Below, one piece after another: positions 1 to 8,651 of a stretch of 44,653 bases of DNA (position 1 is its first letter; each line of letters opens with the position of its first letter). This DNA is from Candidatus Hydrogenedentota bacterium. Its GTDB lineage: Bacteria > Hydrogenedentota > Hydrogenedentia > Hydrogenedentales > CAILVY01. Both the position numbers and the translations under genes were made by a program. The DNA is taken from positions 1 through 44,653 of the forward strand of contig JAKQOG010000269.1 of the NCBI GenBank assembly GCA_029565395.1, read 5' to 3'. The notes below the pieces were generated by a model that had not been told where the DNA came from, ran no database searches, and was given only the letters and a program-made list of their open reading frames with translations.

Positions 1-1250
1 TCCACATAACCGCTACCCCCGAGACACTCCAGCGCTTCGTACACCATATTGGGCGCGCGCTTGCAGATCCAGAATTTGGTGATGGCCGTGGCCAGCCGAG
101 CCAGCGGACGAATCGACGCGTTTTGCGCCAGTTCATCATAAAAATGCACCACGCGCATGATCATGGTGGTGGCGGCTTCCGATTCCAGTGCGAGATCGGC
201 GAGCACGTTTCGCATAAGCGGCTGATCCGAGAGCGGTAGATCAAATGCTTTGCGGTTGCGGGCGTTATGCAGCGCCTGCGCCAGGGCCTGCCGCATAATC
301 CCAGCAGTGCCGATGGAACAATCCAGGCGGGTGTGATTCACCATTTCCATGATGGTGCGCACGCCGTGGCCTTCCTCCCCCACCATCCTCGACCACGTAT
401 CGCAATATTCCACCTCGCTGGACGCATTGGACTTGTTGCCAAGTTTATCTTTAAGGCGGAGGATGAAAAAGCGGTTCCGGGTCCCGTCCGGAAGCCACTT
501 CGGAACCAGAAAACACGACAACCCTTTTTCCGTATAGGCAAGCGTCAAAAACACATCAGACATGGGTGCGGATACGAACCACTTATGGCCGGTGAGAAAA
601 TATTCCTGACCGGGGCCTTCCTTGCCCAGCGGCACCGCGCGTGTTGTATTGGCACGGACGTCCGAGCCGCCCTGCTTCTCCGTCATTGCCATGCCCATAA
701 TACATCCCGCCTTTTCCGATGCTGGGACGTTGCGCGAATCGTATGTTGTGGACATGATGCGGGGCAGCCATTCCTTGGCCACATCGGGCTGTTGGCGCAA
801 TCCCGGCACACCCGCAAAGGTCATGGTCAGCGGACAGCAGCAGCCGGATTCCACCTGGCTCAGCATATAATGCTTGGCTGCGCGCGCCACATGCGCCCCA
901 GGTTTCGGATGATTCCATGGCAGCGCATGCACTTCAGCCTCCACCCCCGCGCGCATGCATTCGTGCCACGCTGGATGAAACTCCACCTCATCGCGCCGAT
1001 GACCAAAACGATCGTGTGTTTGAAGCACTGGCAGCACCGTGTTGGCGAGACGCCCATATTCGATATATTCCGCACTCCCCATCTTTGCGCCGAACGCGCT
1101 GATCGCCTCCTCGGCCCAACCGGCCCCTTCGCGCTGGACAGCTTCCTTCAACGGAGTATCCGCTTCGTAAACGTTGTAATCGCACAGCGCGGACGGCTGA
1201 TTAATCACTTCGTGGGTTGCATAAAGACCGGAAGAAACATTCGTCGCCAT
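1..1250 (-). CDS. aidB: AidB-type acyl-CoA dehydrogenase (3' end outside window)
   Basis: Reading the minus strand from an ATG at 1250 gives 416 codons without a stop, running off the left edge, so only the N-terminal part is present. Recognisable segments are MAMTEKQGGSDVRANTTRA (flavin and substrate region of the AidB branch), a GHKWFVSAP strand, LKDKLGNKSNASSEVE, and ALECLGGSGYV near the window edge. These match the AidB / isovaleryl-CoA-dehydrogenase-like branch of FAD-dependent acyl-CoA dehydrogenases. E. coli AidB is an alkylation-induced flavoprotein that binds DNA; whether this protein shares that role or is a catabolic dehydrogenase cannot be told. The start is supported by AAGGAG seven bases upstream. 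The long plus-strand frame over the same bases is its antisense shadow. Confidence 0.88.
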   Translation of the reverse strand, partial: MATNVSSGLYATHEVINQPSALCDYNVYEADTPLKEAVQREGAGWAEEAISAFGAKMGSAEYIEYGRLANTVLPVLQTHDRFGHRRDEVEFHPAWHECMRAGVEAEVHALPWNHPKPGAHVARAAKHYMLSQVESGCCCPLTMTFAGVPGLRQQPDVAKEWLPRIMSTTYDSRNVPASEKAGCIMGMAMTEKQGGSDVRANTTRAVPLGKEGPGQEYFLTGHKWFVSAPMSDVFLTLAYTEKGLSCFLVPKWLPDGTRNRFFILRLKDKLGNKSNASSEVEYCDTWSRMVGEEGHGVRTIMEMVNHTRLDCSIGTAGIMRQALAQALHNARNRKAFDLPLSDQPLMRNVLADLALESEAATTMIMRVVHFYDELAQNASIRPLARLATAITKFWICKRAPNMVYEALECLGGSGYV

Positions 1251-1388
1251 ACTTTATCTCCTTGCGGACACTCGCCGTCCGCATTTCAAATCAAAGGCTC
1301 ATATACAATGCACTTAACACATTATAGGCGGAACACGGTATATTTTTCTCACTCGTTCCTGAGTTCCTGAGTCCCAGATTTTATCCAT

Positions 1389-1455
1389 CGTTCCCAAGAA
1401 TACTTGGGAACGCACTTCTTCTCTCCTTCCATCGTTCCAAAGTTTCACTTTGGAA
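1389..1455. repeat. Two adjacent related hairpins, possible terminator
   Basis: Two perfect inverted repeats sit side by side in the gap between two minus-strand genes. The first (1389-1412) has 10-bp arms CGTTCCCAAG / CTTGGGAACG around a 4-base loop. The second (1435-1455) has 8-bp arms TTCCAAAG / CTTTGGAA around a 5-base loop. Both are preceded by CATCG and share the start CGTTCC, so they look like two members of one dispersed hairpin family. Their place just after the stop codon of the 1458 gene suits transcription termination, but there is no clear T-run. Confidence 0.6.
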
Positions 1456-1457
1456 AA

Positions 1458-3389
1458 TTATTTCTTAAACCACGCCTCAAAATAGTCTGCTAACGGCCCG
1501 GGATACGTCACACGCTCGATATTCATCCACGTCAATTGATCACCAACCGCATAATAAATATACGATTTCCCGCCGAATTCAACCACGTCAACATCCGACG
1601 CATTAATCCCTTCCTTGATGTCCTCGACCGTAAGAATGGGATTCATCGTGCTCAATTCCCAGGAGACAAGATCGGTGGAACGGGCGATATACTCCTCAAA
1701 AAACCAACGCGGTGTGCGGTGTTCCAGATACATGAGGTAGTAATGGCCATTGGCGTACCGGATACACGGGCACGCGGTGTAGCGATCCGTTCCAAAAGGC
1801 GTATCCGTACGCTTGGTCCAGGCATCCAGGTCTTTTGATTCCGCGAATTTGATGGTAAACGCCGGATACGCGGGATCATTGGTCTCATACGCCATGACAA
1901 ACCCATTCGGGCCTTCGCACACGGAACTGTTGAAGAGATGTTCGTTACTCTCCTGCTTGATGACTACCTTCTGCTCCCACGTCTTTAGATCGCTCGACTT
2001 GAACATCGTTACGTCATTCCAGTTATTGTCCTCAAACCGCGAAGCAAAGGCATAGAAGACATTGTCATGCGTAAACGCACAGGCAAGGCTGTAGCCTTCC
2101 GCGAATTTGGCGAGTTCCGTTCCGCTGTCCACATCGCGGAGGATAAGGTAATAGTCTTTGGAAGTGCCGCCACTCGCAGGCCGGAAGCATTCCATTAGAC
2201 AGAGCTTCCCCTGCCAGACCACCGGGCTTACCTCGCACATATCGCGCATGACAAGTGTTTTATCCCCGGTTTGTGGCCGTGCGGGAGCAGGCGGCATGGG
2301 CGGCATCAGATCCTGAAACACATTCACCGGCCAAGAACCAAGCCGATGGATGCCTTTGGGCACCTCCTGTTGGAATTGCACATAGGCAAGCACTGAGCCT
2401 TTCGTAGTGTAGCCAATTTCATTGGCGGTGTCTTTGTTCACCCGCACCCCGAAAACCTTATACCCCATCAAGGTGGTATCTTCGAGATCCACATGAAGGT
2501 ACTTACCCTGTTCCACACTCTGGATGATGCCATCCGTGGGGGTGCCGACCGGCTGGGAGAAATTCAAGGTGATCAATTTACAACGGTTTAGTTTGATCCT
2601 CATGAAGGTATGGAATCCGAAATTCCCGCCCTTGAGCGAACATTGCGGACTGGTCATCACACAATCTTCAAAATAGACATCCGGACGATCCGGCATTTCC
2701 TTGTTCTCGATACGGACATACGCCGCGGCGGTGTCTCCCCACCAGTCCAAGGCCCACAAATGACACCTCCGGAACACAATCGGCTCGTCGGTACGCGACA
2801 GGCAACTGCCCACACCGCCTCCGAAAGCGCGCCCGATGCCCACGCAATCCTCCACCACCACCGTGAACGGCTCGATGTTGTCCGTGCAGTCCCAGAAAAG
2901 GCCCGCATCCGACCCCGACGTGTAAATCCGGCTTAACCGCCAGCGGTCCCAACCAATCGAAGAAAACGTGGGCTCGGTATGTTCCTTGGACCACCCCTGC
3001 TTATACGCCCGGATGGTGGACCACCAATCATAACTCTTAAACCCTTTCCCCGGATCGCCGGAATCTATCACAACCCAGCCCGCCGTGCCCGAACCAAGAC
3101 TTCCATCGTAATCGCCGATGAGTTCGTTATACGCTCCTGCTGCGCCTCTATGCGCCGGGAAAAGATTCGCCTCTATATATGTATCCGGACGCACGATGAT
3201 CCGATACTTCCCCGTATCATCCGGCACAGCATTCAACGCCGCCTGAATCGTCGTATATGCTTTTTCCCAGGACGACCCATCCGAATTATCGCCCAGCTTG
3301 GAGACATAAACCGTAGATCCTCCAATCCCTTGTGCTGACAATGACGCCAAAACAACCAAATATCCAAGACAAACTGATAACATAGTCAT
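1458..3389 (-). CDS. Secreted beta-helix / beta-propeller protein
   Basis: A 643-residue exported protein of unknown function. The chosen ATG at 3389 follows a good GGAAG site and opens a hydrophobic signal peptide (MTMLSVCLGYLVVLASLSAQG); an ATG 36 bases upstream has no ribosome site. Residues about 25-350 begin with VYVSKLGDNSDGSSWEKAY and TIQAALNAVP, the usual opening of right-handed parallel beta-helix (pectate-lyase-like) proteins, followed by many short strands with conserved Cys/Trp. From about residue 375 to the end the pattern changes to repeated blades (LFNSSVCEGPNGFVMAYE, CIRYANGHYYLMYLEH, RSTDLVSWE) typical of five-bladed GH43 / GH32-like propellers. It may therefore bind or cleave an extracellular polysaccharide. 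No catalytic triad could be assigned with confidence. Confidence 0.7.
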   Translation of the reverse strand: MTMLSVCLGYLVVLASLSAQGIGGSTVYVSKLGDNSDGSSWEKAYTTIQAALNAVPDDTGKYRIIVRPDTYIEANLFPAHRGAAGAYNELIGDYDGSLGSGTAGWVVIDSGDPGKGFKSYDWWSTIRAYKQGWSKEHTEPTFSSIGWDRWRLSRIYTSGSDAGLFWDCTDNIEPFTVVVEDCVGIGRAFGGGVGSCLSRTDEPIVFRRCHLWALDWWGDTAAAYVRIENKEMPDRPDVYFEDCVMTSPQCSLKGGNFGFHTFMRIKLNRCKLITLNFSQPVGTPTDGIIQSVEQGKYLHVDLEDTTLMGYKVFGVRVNKDTANEIGYTTKGSVLAYVQFQQEVPKGIHRLGSWPVNVFQDLMPPMPPAPARPQTGDKTLVMRDMCEVSPVVWQGKLCLMECFRPASGGTSKDYYLILRDVDSGTELAKFAEGYSLACAFTHDNVFYAFASRFEDNNWNDVTMFKSSDLKTWEQKVVIKQESNEHLFNSSVCEGPNGFVMAYETNDPAYPAFTIKFAESKDLDAWTKRTDTPFGTDRYTACPCIRYANGHYYLMYLEHRTPRWFFEEYIARSTDLVSWELSTMNPILTVEDIKEGINASDVDVVEFGGKSYIYYAVGDQLTWMNIERVTYPGPLADYFEAWFKK

Positions 3390-3527
3390 GAACTTTCTTC
3401 CTTCCTTAGCGGTATTTCCATACACTGATTCTTTTTTAGAATAGCAAGGGATTGGAAAGAAAAGCTATCGACCAGTAACCGTCAATTCGACAGCCCCCGA
3501 TAGATAGCCGACCACTTCCTCGTTTGT

Positions 3528-3557
3528 TTGACATTTCATTCAAGAAAAAGGTACACT
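3528..3557 (+). promoter_or_regulatory. Predicted sigma-70 promoter of the rpmH cluster
   Basis: TTGACA at 3528-3533 and TACACT at 3552-3557, separated by 18 bases, lie about 120 bases before the rpmH start. It is the best promoter-like sequence in the gap between the divergent 1458 gene and rpmH. The rest of the gap (3390-3675) shows no DnaA boxes or other features I could recognise. Confidence 0.5.
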
Positions 3558-3675
3558 ATTTTCTGTTCCAAGAACCCGATTCTGGGTTATGGCGTGCACG
3601 CAGGTGGGCCATTCGTATCCAATCCCATGGCGCAGCACGAGTTAGCAATGTGAAGCAGTGTGAGAGGAGCAAAGT

Positions 3676-3810
3676 GTGAAAAGGACATTTCAGCCATCGA
3701 ATATCCGGCGGACCCGCACGCATGGGTTCCGGGCGAGAATGGCGACCCGGGGCGGCCAAGCAGTGCTAAGCAGCCGCCGCCGGAAAGGGCGGAAACGCCT
3801 GTCAGCGTAA
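3676..3810 (+). CDS. rpmH: 50S ribosomal protein L34
   Basis: A 44-codon gene, too short for most gene finders. It starts with GTG and reads (M)KRTFQPSNIRRTRTHGFR followed by RARMATRGGQAVLSSRRRKG, the near-invariant L34 sequence, a small basic protein of the large ribosomal subunit. An AGGAG motif ends six bases upstream of the GTG. It opens the classical rpmH-rnpA-yidD-yidC-jag cluster; rnpA begins 25 bases after its stop. Identity is essentially certain. Confidence 0.97.
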   Translation: MKRTFQPSNIRRTRTHGFRARMATRGGQAVLSSRRRKGRKRLSA

Positions 3811-3835
3811 CTTTTGGAAAGGTGATGAGCCTGTT

Positions 3836-4192
3836 GTGCCGGGTCGATACAAGTTTCCACGGGCGGCGCGTCTTACCCGCAAATCAGAGTACGAAATCGT
3901 TCTCAAAAACGGTGAGAGGGTGTCGGGTCGCGCATTCGTTTGTTATTGGATCCGGCGGGAAGCCCAGGGATGCAAGCTGGGAATGACGGTATCGCGCAAA
4001 GTAGGCAACGCGGTGGTGCGCAATCGCATCAAGCGGCATATCCGCGAATTCTTCCGGACGCACCACGCCTCTTTCTGTTGCCCTGTGGATTTGGCAGTGA
4101 TCGCGCGCGCATCAAGCGCGGGGCTAAGCGGCCGGGAATGCGGGGCGGAGTTGCATACATTGTTGCAGCGCGGAGGGATCATGCATGGCTAG
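3836..4192 (+). CDS. rnpA: Ribonuclease P protein component
   Basis: A 118-residue basic protein that would join RNase P RNA to mature the 5' ends of tRNAs. The family signature KVGNAVVRNRIKRHIREFFR is present at about residues 55-74, preceded by the substrate-binding strand GMTVSRK. Length is normal for the family. The start is GTG at 3836; no in-frame ATG lies nearby and the first family-like residues (RAARLTRKSEYEIVLKNG) follow directly. The last bases overlap the start of yidD by 8 nt, implying coupled translation. Confidence 0.95.
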   Translation: MPGRYKFPRAARLTRKSEYEIVLKNGERVSGRAFVCYWIRREAQGCKLGMTVSRKVGNAVVRNRIKRHIREFFRTHHASFCCPVDLAVIARASSAGLSGRECGAELHTLLQRGGIMHG

Positions 4193-4421
4193 GCTGATGA
4201 TTTTCATGATCCGTCTGTATCAGCAGTTTTTATCGCCCATGTTGGGCCAGCATTGCCGTTTTCATCCCACGTGTTCGCAGTATGCGATAGACGCACTACG
4301 GATTCACGGAGTTTTCGTGGGTTCGGTCTATGCCATAGGACGTATTCTGCGATGTCAGCCGTTTTGTGCGGGCGGATCTGATCCCGTGCCGGAAAAGCGG
4401 CGGAAGGAGCTTCCCACCTAG
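4185..4421 (+). CDS. yidD: YidD membrane protein insertion efficiency factor
   Basis: A 78-residue protein with the YidD hallmarks: an N-terminal amphipathic or membrane helix (MARLMIFMIRLYQQFLSP), then CRFHPTCSQYA with paired cysteines and GRILRCQPFCAGGSDPVP. The family sits at the inner face of the cytoplasmic membrane and helps YidC/Sec-dependent insertion. The ATG lies inside the 3' end of rnpA (8-nt overlap), and yidC starts 30 bases after its stop, so it is co-transcribed with both. Confidence 0.95.
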   Translation: MARLMIFMIRLYQQFLSPMLGQHCRFHPTCSQYAIDALRIHGVFVGSVYAIGRILRCQPFCAGGSDPVPEKRRKELPT

Positions 4422-4451
4422 GCTCATCCGCAACCTTGGAGACACAGGGTT

Positions 4452-6356
4452 TTGCTGGATGATAACCGCGATAAAGAGGTACAGCGCAAACAGCTTATAG
4501 CGATTGTGCTGATGACCTTGCTGGTGGTGGGGTGGTCGTATTTTTTTCTGCCGACCGCACCTCCAGCCAAAACGCCTCCGCCCACTCCACAGGAGGCGCG
4601 TCCACTGGAAACCCAGCCGGCACAAAATACCACCGCATCTTCCCCTGTCACCATTCAAGATGCAGCAGCCTTGGCGGCATGGCCGCCGGTGGCGAATTCT
4701 CCTGATCCCTCCGATGAAGTGATACTGCAGGATGATCAGTTGGCGGTGACGTTTACCCGGGTGGGAGCGCGGCTGAAGCGTGCGACTGTGCTCTTAGGCG
4801 ATAAGGGGGCGGATTCCATTCAGTTAGTGCCGGAAATGAAGGATGTTCCGGACGCGGAGGCGGTGTATCCTTTCGGGTTGCGGTTCAGTTCGCAGTATTT
4901 AGGGGATGAACTGGACAAGCGGCGGTGGGAGGTCTTGGTGAACACGGAGACACATACGGCGGTCTTCACCATTGAAGCGCCAGGAGTGGCCAAAGTTATC
5001 AAGACCTTTACGCTGGATAAGGGCCATACGATTGATGTGAACGTGGAATATGTCAATCTGGAGTCAGCGGTACGGGTATTGGGGTTGGACAAGGTGGAAC
5101 CGGCATTTTCTCTAAACTGGGGTCCAAATGTGGAATCAGGGGACAAGACAAAAGGGGTTCAGCAGACTGTCGTGTGGCGCAAAACAGGCAAGAATGAGCA
5201 CCATCCAACGGCGAATTTAAAACCGCCGGCGGACAGTAATTCGTATTCTACACGGGTGCTGGGTCCGGATTGGATAGCGGTCAAGAGCGCCTATTTTGTG
5301 GTAGCATTAAAACCCAACTTTGAGGAACCAGAAGGATGGGTTTCGGGGGATCCGAAGCATTTCCGCATTGGCGTGGGGGCGCCGCGGATGCAGGTGGAGC
5401 CGGGCAAATCTGAAACACGCAGCTTCCGCGCGTATCTCGGCCCAACGCTGGGCAAATCGCTGCGTGAAGCGTGGCCAGGATTGGACGAGGTGCTGGAATT
5501 CTTCACCATGTTCAAGTTCATGGACACGTTTGCGAAGTGGCTGTTGGCCATATTGAACTGGTTCCACAACAACCTGATCGCCAATTATGGGCTGGCGATC
5601 ATCTTCCTGACGGTGCTGGTGCGCCTCGCCGTGTTCCCGCTCACCATGAAGAGCATGAAGAACATGAAGAAGATGCAGAAACTGGCGCCGGAACTGGAAA
5701 AGATCAAGGCCGAGGTGGGCGACAATCAGCAGGAATTGCAAAAAAGGATGATGGAGATGTACCGGGAGCGGGGCGTAAGCCCCCTGGGCGGATGTCTTCC
5801 CATGTTTTTGCAGTTGCCAGTGTTCATTGCGCTCTACCGGATGCTGTGGAGCGCGTTTGAATTGCGGCGCGCACCGTTCTTCCTGTGGATGACGGATCTC
5901 TCAGAACCAGACCGGTTCTTCTCCCTTTCCTTCGGGATCCCAGTGCCGTTTTCCAGCATGGTGATCGACAGCATCAATTTATTGCCCATATTAGGTGGAG
6001 TGGCGATGGTGCTCAGCGTGAAGCTGACGCCAACGAGTGGTCCGGCTATGAATCCTCAACAGAAGATGATGATGACGATCATGCCCGTGTTCTTCAGCAT
6101 CTTTTGCTACAACCTGGCAGCCGGACTGAACCTGTACATCCTCATCAGCACATTACTGGGCATCGGACAAAACATGATTGTCCAGAGAATCAACATTGAT
6201 GTGGACGTAAAGGAGAAGAAACCGCTCACGCAGTCGAAACACTTTTATTCGATTGCCCAGGCGCGGAAGCGCCAAATGAACAAGGAAGTCCGCCGGGATA
6301 AAAAATTAAAAGATCTCGGTATGGACGGCAAAGGCAAAAAGAGCAACAAAAAATAG
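4452..6356 (+). CDS. yidC: Membrane protein insertase YidC
   Basis: A 634-residue insertase of the Gram-negative type. A first membrane helix (about 15-33) is followed by a proline-rich linker and a large periplasmic domain (about 85-340). The conserved Oxa1/YidC core has helices near 360-400, 446-465, 503-522 and 540-570. The groove arginine of the family is seen in FLTVLVRLAVFPLT (R391). The C-terminal tail is strongly basic (KKLKDLGMDGKGKKSNKK), as in YidC forms that contact the ribosome. The start appears to be TTG at 4452 with GGAGA nine bases upstream; the next in-frame ATG would cut into the first membrane helix. It inserts inner-membrane proteins with or without SecYEG. Confidence 0.95.
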   Translation: MLDDNRDKEVQRKQLIAIVLMTLLVVGWSYFFLPTAPPAKTPPPTPQEARPLETQPAQNTTASSPVTIQDAAALAAWPPVANSPDPSDEVILQDDQLAVTFTRVGARLKRATVLLGDKGADSIQLVPEMKDVPDAEAVYPFGLRFSSQYLGDELDKRRWEVLVNTETHTAVFTIEAPGVAKVIKTFTLDKGHTIDVNVEYVNLESAVRVLGLDKVEPAFSLNWGPNVESGDKTKGVQQTVVWRKTGKNEHHPTANLKPPADSNSYSTRVLGPDWIAVKSAYFVVALKPNFEEPEGWVSGDPKHFRIGVGAPRMQVEPGKSETRSFRAYLGPTLGKSLREAWPGLDEVLEFFTMFKFMDTFAKWLLAILNWFHNNLIANYGLAIIFLTVLVRLAVFPLTMKSMKNMKKMQKLAPELEKIKAEVGDNQQELQKRMMEMYRERGVSPLGGCLPMFLQLPVFIALYRMLWSAFELRRAPFFLWMTDLSEPDRFFSLSFGIPVPFSSMVIDSINLLPILGGVAMVLSVKLTPTSGPAMNPQQKMMMTIMPVFFSIFCYNLAAGLNLYILISTLLGIGQNMIVQRINIDVDVKEKKPLTQSKHFYSIAQARKRQMNKEVRRDKKLKDLGMDGKGKKSNKK

Positions 6357-6430
6357 ACATCAACGATGGGCTTCGGGCCAGCCCAGACAACCACGCGTCC
6401 CGGCGCGGGACGCGGCAGGAGACCGATACT

Positions 6431-7654
6431 ATGCGCAGTGTAGAAGCAAGCGGCAAAACCCGCGAAGAGGCAACTCAAAGCGCCCTTCAGGAATTGGGCG
6501 TGGAGTTGTATGAAGTTGACAAGATTGAAATTCTCGATGAAGGGAGCAAGGGGTTCTTTGGACTGGGTTCGCGCCCAGTACGCGTAAAACTCACGGTAGA
6601 TCGTCTTCCGGAGGTGTCGAAGAAATCGGAAAAAGGCGCAGACCGTGAACGCCGCCAAGAACGCGGCGACCGTGGAGAACGTCAGGAACGCGGCGGACGG
6701 GGCGACCATGGCGGACGGCGGGAACGTGGTCCACGCCGGGACCGGGGGGAGCGCGAGGCTCGCGTTGAACGCGGCGGACGGGATCGCCAGGAGCGGGATC
6801 GGCACGGGAAACGTTCTCAAGGCGGCCGGCAGGATCGCCGCGACCGCAATGAGTCAAGAGAACGCCGAACGGATCGGCAGGAACGGAAGCAGCAGCAGGC
6901 GCCCGCGCCTCGGCCTGTCCTCGTTGAACGCATCGAAAAACAGCCCGAACCTGCGCAACCGGAAGAAGAAAATGACAACGACGCCTTGAATGAAGGGGAA
7001 GAGATGACCATGGAAACAGGCACAGAAACGGGCAACGTTGTGGAAAAGGCGGTGGAAGAAGCGTCATTCGCCCCAATTTCCGACGCGCAAGGCAATGAGG
7101 CGGCGGCGCTGCTTCAAGAAATCATTGCCAAGATGGACATCACGGCGAAGGTGGAGTTTGCCCGGGGCGAGGACGGCTCGGCGCGGCTTAACGTGGAATC
7201 GGAAGACAGCGCCTTGCTGATTGGCCGGAAAGGGCGTAATCTGGGCGCACTGCAATATTTGATCAACCGGGTTATTTCACGCGGGGACGTGGCGGAGAAC
7301 ACCGAGCGTATCGTCGTGGACGTGGAAGGGTATGTCGGACGCCGCCGTGAGACGCTGGAAGACATCGCGCGCAATTTCGCCGAACGCGCCAAGCAAACCG
7401 GCCGGAACATGCGGCTGAAACCCATGAGCCCGCAGGAACGCCGGATTATCCACGTGACCCTGCAGGATGACCCCGATGTGCGCACGTTCAGCCTGGGCGA
7501 AGCGCTATACCGGAGCGTGGTCATCAGCCCCAAAAACCAGCGCCAGGATCGCCCCCGCTACAACCGCGACCGCGGACGTGGCCATGGCGGCCAGCGCTAT
7601 CGTGGAAACCGCCCGCGCCGACGCGACTACGACGCAGGCTCCCTCAGCGACTAA
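6431..7654 (+). CDS. jag: Jag/KhpB RNA-binding protein with long Arg-Gly-rich linker
   Basis: A 407-residue protein. Residues 1-50 form the Jag-N domain (SVEASGKTREEATQSALQEL, then EGSKGFFGLGSRPVRVKL). KH and R3H domains occupy about 225-300 (LLIGRKGRNLGALQYLINRV) and 305-372 (SPQERRIIHVTLQDDPDVRT). Between them lies an unusually long disordered stretch (about 62-165) made almost only of R, G, E, D and Q in RG/RD repeats, then an acidic segment (166-205). A second RG-rich tail ends the protein (RDRGRGHGGQRYRGNRPRRR). Jag/KhpB proteins bind RNA, often with KhpA, and act in cell division and envelope homeostasis in Firmicutes. The gene follows yidC by 74 bases and ends the cluster. Confidence 0.93.
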   Translation: MRSVEASGKTREEATQSALQELGVELYEVDKIEILDEGSKGFFGLGSRPVRVKLTVDRLPEVSKKSEKGADRERRQERGDRGERQERGGRGDHGGRRERGPRRDRGEREARVERGGRDRQERDRHGKRSQGGRQDRRDRNESRERRTDRQERKQQQAPAPRPVLVERIEKQPEPAQPEEENDNDALNEGEEMTMETGTETGNVVEKAVEEASFAPISDAQGNEAAALLQEIIAKMDITAKVEFARGEDGSARLNVESEDSALLIGRKGRNLGALQYLINRVISRGDVAENTERIVVDVEGYVGRRRETLEDIARNFAERAKQTGRNMRLKPMSPQERRIIHVTLQDDPDVRTFSLGEALYRSVVISPKNQRQDRPRYNRDRGRGHGGQRYRGNRPRRRDYDAGSLSD

Positions 7655-7677
7655 ACAGCTCCAAAAATAACTCTTCG

Positions 7678-7705
7678 GAAGCGGCCTCGTGCCGCTTCTT
7701 TTTTT
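7678..7705 (+). terminator. Rho-independent terminator after jag
   Basis: GAAGCGGC (7678-7685), loop CTCGT, GCCGCTTC (7691-7698), then an unbroken run of seven T. It is a textbook intrinsic terminator 23 bases after the jag stop. It isolates the rpmH-jag operon from the following island, whose first genes run in the opposite direction. Confidence 0.92.
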
Positions 7706-7799
7706 GACAGTTAAGCACCCTTACAGTGACCTTCCAGAAAACACTGCTTCAGGAAGAATTCCCCGCCAACGGAAAAACTTGGTTACCGGATTTACGGCC

Positions 7800-8651
7800 T
7801 CAGTCCATTCTCCCGGCCGCCTGCTCAAGCGGCTCTATGACCTCTTGAACAAGTCGTAGGCCGGTAATCCGCAATTGGTCCTGGGTAACGGCACGGTATG
7901 CAAGAAGACCGGTTATACAGGTAATGAATGCTTCCATCATATCTTCTCTGCTGTCCAACAATGCTCGAAGTCCATCGCCTGCATGTACAGCAAGGTTACG
8001 CCAATTTGTAGGAAAGCACGTCTTGATCGCCCTGTGCCAAGCCTCATGCCAGTTTTCAATCTCATTTTCACTGAGCCGTGCCAACGCAAGAACACGCCCA
8101 AGGTCTTTGTTACCCCGCTTGATGCTCCGTCCGGCGAACAGGCTGTTCATGGTCTGTGTGCCAATTACCGGATGCTCTAACAGGTTTGCGAGAGCCATCA
8201 TTTCCGGTCGTGCACAGTAAAGACCAAGGGCAGTTTTTATTGGATCATGGGCGGCAATTGATAGGTAACGGAAGCATGGAAGGCCGTAGTGACCTGATGG
8301 GAGTTCAAGGCGGGTCCAGCTATTTCCTTCATCTTCGGAGCGCGGCACGGTAAGCAACTCAATAAACCACGCTGTTGTATTCGGCGGGTACAGACGTACC
8401 GCAGGGAGTTTGTGGTCAGGTGTTTTTGGGGTGCCTGGAAGACCGAAATTTCCTTCCTCCCGCGGTCTCCAACCGATTCCAATCAGTCGATCAACAATAG
8501 CAACGCCAGCATCGACCGCGATCATGCGGGGAGACAAGATACAGTCGATGTCCTTAGTGCGCACATGTAGAGAAGAATTGCCTTTGAAAAAATAGTAACC
8601 GGCGGCAAGGCTGCCAATAACAACTATGTTTTCCAGAAACTCGACAGGCAC
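7800..8651 (-). CDS. AbiEii-like nucleotidyltransferase toxin, 5' end interrupted
   Basis: The open frame from GTG 8651 encodes 283 residues. Residues about 10-40 read VVIGSLAAGYYF and VRTKDIDCIL, the GS...DxD signature of the nucleotidyltransferase fold as found in AbiEii/MenT-type toxins of type IV toxin-antitoxin systems. The natural start is probably ATG 8699, overlapping the stop of the upstream antitoxin-like gene as ATGA. From there the same frame reads MNDVSPEHVL, then TAA (8667-8669), then EVASAVPVEFLENIVVIGS. The gene therefore appears to carry a premature stop at codon 11, and the ORF left is either a weak reinitiation product from GTG 8651 or a dead gene. That GTG has no visible ribosome site. 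Assignment to AbiEii rests on the motif and the partner gene. Confidence 0.68.
   Translation of the reverse strand: MPVEFLENIVVIGSLAAGYYFFKGNSSLHVRTKDIDCILSPRMIAVDAGVAIVDRLIGIGWRPREEGNFGLPGTPKTPDHKLPAVRLYPPNTTAWFIELLTVPRSEDEGNSWTRLELPSGHYGLPCFRYLSIAAHDPIKTALGLYCARPEMMALANLLEHPVIGTQTMNSLFAGRSIKRGNKDLGRVLALARLSENEIENWHEAWHRAIKTCFPTNWRNLAVHAGDGLRALLDSREDMMEAFITCITGLLAYRAVTQDQLRITGLRLVQEVIEPLEQAAGRMD

Noticed and set aside
267..1370. A 367-codon plus-strand frame
   Set aside because: It is antisense to the AidB-type gene, whose minus-strand reading has clear family motifs; the plus product is rich in His, Arg and Cys without any domain.
3390..3675. Possible replication origin next to rpmH
   Set aside because: Although dnaA and oriC often lie beside rpmH, I saw no TTATCCACA-type boxes or dnaA gene, and the neighbour is a secreted-protein gene.
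3556..3759. A minus-strand frame over the rpmH start
   Set aside because: It overlaps L34, a near-invariant protein, and shows no ribosome site or known motif.
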